The notes under the pieces are model-generated. The model saw only the letters and a list, made by a program, of their open reading frames with translations. It was not told the DNA's origin and made no database searches. From Sporomusaceae bacterium UBA1887 (lineage in GTDB: Bacteria > Bacillota > Negativicutes > Sporomusales > DSM-15969): a stretch of DNA of 9,318 nt. Each line of letters opens with the position of its first letter. Position 1 is the first letter of the stretch. The stretch covers positions 13,884 to 23,201 of the forward strand of contig DDHB01000095.1 in the NCBI GenBank assembly GCA_002337925.1. The letters are read 5' to 3'. Positions 5,569-9,318 of this stretch are shown here, piece after piece. Both the position numbers and the translations under genes were made by a program.

Positions 5569-6067
5569 AAATAGTATTGGCTTTCCTATACCGGCTGCCA
5601 ATGTATAGTGCATGTTCTAACCGGTCGATAAATGCCAGCTGGGCAAATTCGATTTTATTTCTGGCAGCAGAAGGTGTAAAGAAACCCAAGCGGTCTACTT
5701 CTGGAAATGAGCAGAAATGACCTGAATTTGGCGGCCATTCCATTTCAAAAAGGTTACTGTTAACCGGTAGTGCAGTATCGCAATTACCACAAAAGGCCCA
5801 AATATAGATTCGCTTACCGCTTCGCTCGGTGGTTTTTCCTAAAGGAAGCAATTTTTGTCCAGCGAAACTAAGTCCTGTTTCCTCAGTGAATTCCCGCAGG
5901 GCAGCAGCTGGAATCGTTTCATTGCGCTCTACATGACCTTTGGGGATACTCCAGCAGCCGTGATCCTTGCTGCTGAATAGAGGCCCGCCAGGATGAGCGA
6001 GTAAGACTTCCGGGTTTCCCTTATTCCAGCGATACATCATCAGTCCAGCGCTAACCTTAGTAAGCAT
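5567..6067 (-). CDS. Nudix hydrolase, COG4119-type predicted NTP pyrophosphohydrolase
   Basis: A 166-residue cytoplasmic enzyme with a perfect Nudix box at residues 44-66 (GX5EX7REUXEEXGU, with the E62-E63 pair that binds Mg2+ or Mn2+). Family enzymes cut nucleoside diphosphates linked to another group. The surroundings are those of the COG4119 subgroup: SAGLMMYR at the start, LLAHPGGPLF, a WSIPKG segment leading into the box, then the subgroup-specific SNLFEMEWPPNSG and FPEVDRLGFF stretches and a C-terminal FIDRLEHAL helix. The true substrate of this subgroup is not known to me. The ATG at 6067 has GAGGATGG about 7 bases upstream. It is transcribed toward the receiver/HD-GYP pair and away from the nitrilase gene. 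A hairpin terminator overlaps its stop codon. Confidence 0.93.
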   Translation of the reverse strand: MLTKVSAGLMMYRWNKGNPEVLLAHPGGPLFSSKDHGCWSIPKGHVERNETIPAAALREFTEETGLSFAGQKLLPLGKTTERSGKRIYIWAFCGNCDTALPVNSNLFEMEWPPNSGHFCSFPEVDRLGFFTPSAARNKIEFAQLAFIDRLEHALYIGSRYRKANTI

Positions 6068-6108
6068 CTAACCATCCTCACTTTCGCAGCCGACTTTAAG
6101 CTCAGTGT

Positions 6109-6138
6109 AGCATAAGGAAGTGCCGCTAACTTTAACAA
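6109..6138 (-). promoter_or_regulatory. Candidate promoter of the Nudix gene
   Basis: On the minus strand TTGTTA (6138-6133) and TATGCT (6114-6109) are 18 bases apart, a fair fit to a sigma-A promoter. The -35 lies within one arm of the large inverted repeat, so a protein bound there would affect it. Moderate support only. Confidence 0.35.
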
Positions 6139-6166
6139 AGTGTAAAGATTTTGTTAAAGTTAACGG
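6123..6166. repeat. Large inverted repeat in the divergent promoter region
   Basis: Two 17-base arms (6123-6139 and 6150-6166) are complementary with one mismatch (6126 against 6163), around a 10-base centre. The inner 13 pairs are perfect. Neither strand has a T-tract after it, so it is not a normal terminator. It contains TTAACA (6132-6137) and TTAAAG (6154-6159), 22 bases apart, with a weaker TAAAGA midway. It looks like an operator serving the Nudix gene, the nitrilase gene, or both. Confidence 0.65.
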
Positions 6167-6179
6167 TACATAGTAAAGC

Positions 6180-6196
6180 TTCACGATTTTTTAACG
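6180..6196 (+). promoter_or_regulatory. PhoP-box-like direct repeat upstream of the nitrilase gene
   Basis: TTCACG (6180-6185), five bases, then TTAACG (6191-6196) have the same 11-bp period as the repeat before the HD-GYP operon. The site ends 29 bases before the TATAAA at 6226, against 31 bases there. Each hexamer differs from a PhoP-type TT(A/C/T)A(C/T)A consensus only at the last base. Confidence 0.4.
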
Positions 6197-6225
6197 CATA
6201 ATCTCTAGGGCCCACTACATATAGG

Positions 6226-6231
6226 TATAAA
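6226..6231 (+). promoter_or_regulatory. Candidate -10 element of the nitrilase gene
   Basis: TATAAA, preceded by GG, lies 19 bases before GTG 6251. The leader would be very short, about 10 to 15 bases, which just leaves room for the ribosome binding site at 6239-6245. No good -35 hexamer is present; another -10-like CATAAT lies at 6197-6202. Confidence 0.4.
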
Positions 6232-6250
6232 AACTGCCGGAGGAGTAGTC

Positions 6251-7789
6251 GTGGGCAATAGTGAATTGGCACAGCTTAAAAAATCCTTCTTATGTAAAAA
6301 TTGCAATAAGATCCGTATCGTGCAATTACAGGCATGTGTGCGGGAATGTGACTGTAGTGAGGAGCTTCATTTTACTTCAATTTTTGATTTTTATGCCAAT
6401 TTATACTTCCATCTTGATAACCGCAATTATGCTGATTATGAAACAATTTGCAATGAATTTAGCGATGAACAGATTAAAGAGAAAGCAGACGGCTTATTGT
6501 TCCATCATCTACCGGAAGAGGCGCTGGCGGCGTACTCAGTAAATTCTACAGATTATCTTCAACTTATCATGAAGTTATTCAGAAAGACGGTTGCCAATTG
6601 CCAGACTGCCGATGATATTTTGCTGGTGGCAGTGAACTGGCTCTTCTATTTAAGTAATACGATGAAAGAGCTTAGAAAACTGCAGCATCATGATTCTTAT
6701 TTTGGGAGAAACCTGGCACCGATTCCTACAATAAGGGGGCCGCTGCTTTATCGGGTGGACTCCTCTATAAAAGCCTATTTAGAGCGCTTTGAAGCGATAG
6801 TTGATCCTAATTATATATTGCTTAGAAAAAAGGTCTACTTTTTTCTGGTTCGGGAAGAGTACCCTTATTATAATGTAACGCATAAATATATCGGTTTATC
6901 AAAGCGCTGGGCTGATATTGATAATTATGTGGGAAATCTTAGTTTCTGTTTTTTCTCTCACAATTTTTCTCTGTTAAAGGATTATATTTTATCCGTGAAA
7001 GACAGTGATGACGGAAATTATATTTTTTCCTTCACAAATATACGAAGCCGCAAGCGCCAAGAATACACTGAAAAATTTCAGACCACACTGGCTAAAGCCG
7101 AGCTGAATTTTATTATGGCTCCTGAGCTGTCGACGCCTATTGATTCTCAAAGATATATGATCGATACCATTAAGCAGCAAAAGAAGAAGAATCTTATTTT
7201 TGCTATAACCGGATCTTTTCACGTGCGTGAGGGCGATATCAGTTTACATCCCCAGAATAGGGAACGAATTTATAATTATGCTCAAGTCGTGAATCAAGAG
7301 GGCAGTACGATCTACGATTTGTATAAAATGAACCGTTTTATCATTCATAAAAGTGATAAAAACCAGGCTGAGCTGCCGATATTTGTTGAGAAGAGCGGAA
7401 CAGAGCGGAATGCATATGATAAAAGAGACATTGTGTTGTTTGATACTTTATTGGGGAGAATCGCATTTTTGATCTGTGTGGATCTCATTAATTTCAGTAT
7501 TGATGAAATCTTAATTGATAGGCAGGTTGATGTTGTTTTTGTTATTTCTATGACTCCAAATCCGGCCGGAGGTAAGTTTATCCGGAAGATGCAGGAACTG
7601 AGCGAGGGGTGCGGAGCGGTAGTATTTCTATGCAATAATCCTGGTTCAGCGAAGATTGGTGATGAGAATTTACGTGGACTTGCGCATTTTCCCTTGATAA
7701 AGAAACTGTTTAAGACACATGAGACAGCGCGGATCTATACGCTGGAAGAAATGCTGTACGGTCAAACACGAGCAGACCGTGGTGAATAA
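6251..7789 (+). CDS. Cys-cluster / helical / nitrilase-superfamily hydrolase, unrecognised family
   Basis: A 512-residue soluble protein. The N-terminus has C15-x2-C18 and C33-x-C35 (plus C29), a likely zinc-ribbon-type site. Residues about 40-260 are predicted helical, rich in aromatic residues, and resemble nothing I know. From about 260 to 480 lies a carbon-nitrogen hydrolase (nitrilase) domain with its triad in place: E292 (IMAPELS), K359 (YDLYKMNRF) and C409 (FLICVDLIN), with normal spacing. Nitrilase enzymes act on nitriles, amides or carbamoyl groups, or transfer acyl groups, through a Cys thioester. The substrate here is unknown; the Cys cluster and long helical part suggest a binding or sensing role added to the enzyme. 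The start is GTG with GGAGGAG 5 bases upstream. The winged-helix gene follows 62 bases downstream and may be co-transcribed. Confidence 0.8.
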   Translation: MGNSELAQLKKSFLCKNCNKIRIVQLQACVRECDCSEELHFTSIFDFYANLYFHLDNRNYADYETICNEFSDEQIKEKADGLLFHHLPEEALAAYSVNSTDYLQLIMKLFRKTVANCQTADDILLVAVNWLFYLSNTMKELRKLQHHDSYFGRNLAPIPTIRGPLLYRVDSSIKAYLERFEAIVDPNYILLRKKVYFFLVREEYPYYNVTHKYIGLSKRWADIDNYVGNLSFCFFSHNFSLLKDYILSVKDSDDGNYIFSFTNIRSRKRQEYTEKFQTTLAKAELNFIMAPELSTPIDSQRYMIDTIKQQKKKNLIFAITGSFHVREGDISLHPQNRERIYNYAQVVNQEGSTIYDLYKMNRFIIHKSDKNQAELPIFVEKSGTERNAYDKRDIVLFDTLLGRIAFLICVDLINFSIDEILIDRQVDVVFVISMTPNPAGGKFIRKMQELSEGCGAVVFLCNNPGSAKIGDENLRGLAHFPLIKKLFKTHETARIYTLEEMLYGQTRADRGE

Positions 7790-7809
7790 AAAGTGAACAA
7801 TTAGTGAAC
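7782..7809. repeat. Three 11-bp-spaced GTGAAY direct repeats
   Basis: GTGAAT (7782-7787), GTGAAC (7793-7798) and GTGAAC (7804-7809) are spaced exactly 11 bases apart. Read on the minus strand they are GTTCAC-type hexamers, resembling PhoP-box units (TTCAC). The first repeat overlaps the end of the nitrilase coding sequence; the other two lie in the gap before the winged-helix gene. Confidence 0.45.
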
Positions 7810-7838
7810 GATCGCGATAACGGAACATATACTACAGT

Positions 7839-7845
7839 GGAGGTG
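7839..7845 (+). promoter_or_regulatory. Ribosome binding site fixing the winged-helix start at TTG 7852
   Basis: GGAGGTG stands 6 bases before TTG 7852. The in-frame GTG at 7804 has no Shine-Dalgarno sequence and is part of the 11-bp repeats, so 7852 is the better start. Confidence 0.8.
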
Positions 7846-7851
7846 AAAGCT

Positions 7852-8712
7852 TTGACTTTTTCTGAGTGGCAAAGGAATTATGAAGTTGACCCTGGTGCCG
7901 GCAAACTACTATTTTCGCTCACGAAAGAAGTAGTTTGCGCAAGCCGGAATTTGTTCAATAAAAAGCAATTGGTTGAAGCACTTGATGATATTGGCCTTCC
8001 GCTGGAGCAAAGTATTGAGGGACAGGAAATTGCTAATATTGCTATGTATTATGCAGGCATGTATGCATGGCTGTGTTATGCAATCGGCATTGCTAAGCCC
8101 TGCAATGAAGCTAAGCTGGAAGAATATTTACGGCAGTGGATGAACTGCTGTGACAGCCCGGAGGCACAGGAAGCCCTGTTTGGAATTATTCATATTCTTG
8201 CGCAATCTCTCCACAGTCCGTTTAATAAAGAACGGTCTAACTGGGATATCCGGCAGTATGCAGCCTGTGTCAGGACACCGGCTGGAGAATGGGCTAAAGA
8301 CTATAATATTGGCATGGCACGGGGGCTGCTTGTACTTATTGAGGAGTTAATTGTGTTATGTCAGCTGGACTTAACGATTATGAATTTAACTGGTCTGGAG
8401 AAATCGGTATTAGCCTGTATCGCTGAGCAGCCGCGGATTACACCGACTGAAATACTTAAGAAGCTGGCAAAAGATAACAGGCAGCAAATGAGCAATATTC
8501 TTCGCAGTTTGAAAGCACGCCATCTAGTCGATTCCTATGAAGCAGGCCGGCATAATTGGTATAACTTAACCCCTGAAGGGTATCAGATTATCAGCTGCAT
8601 TCATAAAGATGAGGAAACAGCAACGACTGAAGCTGCAATTTCAGATTTTGCATATGGTAAGATACACATTGCCCAAGATCATGAGGCTTTTGCGTTACCA
8701 CTTAAGGCGTAA
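7852..8712 (+). CDS. Winged-helix DNA-binding protein with an unrecognised helical N-terminal domain
   Basis: With the TTG start at 7852 the protein has 286 residues. Residues about 179-246 form a MarR-like winged helix: LTGLEKSVLACIAEQP, then ITPTEILKKLAKDNRQQMSNILRSLKARHLV as the helix-turn-helix, and a GRHNWYNLTPEGYQII wing. Residues 1-178 are nearly all helical with several Cys and Trp (such as MNCC), and match no family I know; they may bind a ligand or form the dimer. It is probably a transcription regulator, perhaps of its own operon or of the nitrilase gene just upstream. It lacks a membrane segment or signal peptide. The gap to the nitrilase gene is 62 bases and contains three 11-bp direct repeats. 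A hairpin terminator starts at its stop codon. Confidence 0.75.
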   Translation: MTFSEWQRNYEVDPGAGKLLFSLTKEVVCASRNLFNKKQLVEALDDIGLPLEQSIEGQEIANIAMYYAGMYAWLCYAIGIAKPCNEAKLEEYLRQWMNCCDSPEAQEALFGIIHILAQSLHSPFNKERSNWDIRQYAACVRTPAGEWAKDYNIGMARGLLVLIEELIVLCQLDLTIMNLTGLEKSVLACIAEQPRITPTEILKKLAKDNRQQMSNILRSLKARHLVDSYEAGRHNWYNLTPEGYQIISCIHKDEETATTEAAISDFAYGKIHIAQDHEAFALPLKA

Positions 8713-8758
8713 CATAAGCTCCTGCCATGTAAAAAGGAATTGGCAGGAGTTTTATGTT
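8711..8758 (+). terminator. Hairpin terminator after the winged-helix gene
   Basis: The inner stem is CTCCTGCCA (8719-8727) / TGGCAGGAG (8741-8749) with a 13-base loop. It is followed by a short run of four T and can extend with AACATAA (8711-8717) against TTATGTT (8752-8758). The T-tract is short, but the stem is nine perfect pairs and overlaps the stop codon. The 237-base gap to the next gene also holds a promoter and a leader hairpin. Confidence 0.75.
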
Positions 8759-8800
8759 ATAATTTCAATGATAATATTTATTCTTTGATAAAATATATCG

Positions 8801-8829
8801 TTGACGAAAAATGGAAGTTACCCTATAAT
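8801..8829 (+). promoter_or_regulatory. Strong sigma-A-type promoter of the SYLF gene
   Basis: The -35 is TTGACG (8801-8806) and the -10 is TATAAT (8824-8829), with a 17-base spacer, close to the housekeeping consensus. Transcription would start near 8836, giving a leader of about 113 bases before ATG 8950. Confidence 0.85.
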
Positions 8830-8886
8830 TTAACTATAAGTTGTTGCAAATTACTGACAATTACACACTATCATCCTTTTATTCAT

Positions 8887-8910
8887 CTCCTAAAATGGTA
8901 AGGAGGGATG
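8887..8910 (+). promoter_or_regulatory. Leader hairpin with a spare Shine-Dalgarno sequence
   Basis: CTCCT (8887-8891) can pair with AGGAG (8901-8905), hiding an AAGGAGGG that precedes ATG 8908. That ATG opens only a five-codon frame (M-K-S-W-L, stop 8923-8925) and the spacing is too short for good initiation. It may be a small control element or chance. Confidence 0.3.
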
Positions 8911-8949
8911 AAGAGCTGGTTGTAGAGTTAAAAAGGGGAGGTAAACCTT

Positions 8950-9318
8950 ATGCGCTTGAAAGTGTTTATGAAAACCTTTGTCATATTGCTGCTAATGATG
9001 AGCATGATGGCGGCAGTGGTTAGTGCAGCTTCCGTAGAAGAGAAACGTCAGGCTATCCGCAACACGACAAATGAAACCTTGAATGAAATTTACAATGTCC
9101 AGCCTAAGGCAAGAGATGTTGTTGCCAATGCCGCAGGCTATGCTGCATTTTCTATTACTGATGTTAAGCTGGGCTTCTTAGGAGGCGGAGGTGGCAAAGG
9201 AATGGCGGTGAATAACAGCACCGGGCAGGAGAGCTTTATGAAAACCGGGGCTGTGCAAATTGGCTTAGGGCTGGGAGTAAAAAAATATAAAGTTCTTTTT
9301 GTTTTTAAGACAGAAAAG
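8950..9318 (+). CDS. Secreted SYLF-domain (YSC84-like) lipid-binding protein, 3' end outside window
   Basis: The frame is open from ATG 8950 to the window end, so at least 123 residues are visible and the gene continues. Residues 1-26 form a signal peptide: basic MRLKVFMK, a hydrophobic core FVILLLMMSMMAAVV, then SAA for cleavage. The mature part begins with a helix (VEEKRQAIRNTTNETLNEIY) and enters the SYLF fold with AAGYAAFSITDVKLGFLGGGGGKGMAVNN, TGQESFMKTGAVQIGLGLGVKKYKVLFVF and the start of a further strand. SYLF/YSC84-type domains bind phosphoinositide-type lipids in eukaryotes; the bacterial role is not clear, and here it should act outside the cytoplasmic membrane. GGGGAGG lies 8 bases before the ATG. 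It has its own strong promoter and is separate from the winged-helix gene. Confidence 0.88.
   Translation, partial: MRLKVFMKTFVILLLMMSMMAAVVSAASVEEKRQAIRNTTNETLNEIYNVQPKARDVVANAAGYAAFSITDVKLGFLGGGGGKGMAVNNSTGQESFMKTGAVQIGLGLGVKKYKVLFVFKTEK

Noticed and set aside
6261..6542. 93-codon plus-strand frame inside the nitrilase gene
   Set aside because: Fully inside a well-supported coding sequence, with no domain and no ribosome binding site.
7804..7851. Longer winged-helix reading starting with GTG at 7804
   Set aside because: No ribosome binding site before 7804; GGAGGTG is correctly spaced for TTG 7852.
8841..9023. 60-codon frame overlapping the start of the SYLF gene
   Set aside because: TTG start without a ribosome binding site, no recognisable protein features, and it overlaps the signal peptide of a well-supported gene in another frame.

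Overview
The window looks like chromosomal DNA from a Gram-positive-type (Firmicutes) anaerobe. It is moderately AT-rich, has strong purine-rich Shine-Dalgarno sites close to ATG, GTG and TTG starts, and uses compact stem/T-tract terminators. The mix of HD-GYP proteins, stand-alone receivers, a CheX-like protein and a SYLF protein would suit a Sporomusa/Pelosinus-like member of the Negativicutes. That placement is a guess from gene content, not a proof. No tRNA, rRNA, CRISPR array, transposase or phage gene was seen.

Left part (1-1940): the 3' end of a YtcJ-like amidohydrolase is followed by a GNAT acetyltransferase. After a 147-base gap holding a hairpin come an ECF-type sigma factor and a small two-helix membrane protein that may be its partner. 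A clear terminator closes this unit.

Centre (1941-5569): two signalling modules face each other across a shared bidirectional terminator at 4300-4326. The plus-strand module is an intact HD-GYP c-di-GMP phosphodiesterase, a stand-alone receiver, and a protein joining four 29-residue MshEN-like repeats to a CheX-like phosphatase domain. The minus-strand module is another stand-alone receiver followed by a diverged HD-GYP protein that keeps all metal ligands but has lost the GYP motif and the lysine of HDxGK. No histidine kinase is present, so the phosphate donor must be encoded elsewhere. The likely logic is phosphorylation-controlled c-di-GMP turnover, with the CheX-like protein resetting a receiver and possibly sensing c-di-GMP through its N-terminal repeats. 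A COG4119-type Nudix hydrolase lies upstream of the minus module, separated from it by a small terminator-like hairpin.

Right part (6068-9318): a divergent promoter region with a long inverted repeat precedes a 512-residue protein with an N-terminal Cys cluster, a helical middle and a C-terminal nitrilase-fold domain with its Glu-Lys-Cys triad intact. It is followed by a winged-helix protein with an unrecognised helical N-terminus. After a terminator, a strong sigma-A-type promoter drives a secreted SYLF (YSC84-like) protein that runs off the window.

The most notable non-coding pattern is a set of 11-bp-period direct repeats (TTAACA-N5-TTAACA and variants) resembling PhoP boxes. They lie 29-31 bases upstream of a TATAAA -10 at both the HD-GYP operon and the nitrilase gene, with a third set just after the nitrilase gene. 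This suggests that these units share a response regulator, possibly tied to phosphate.
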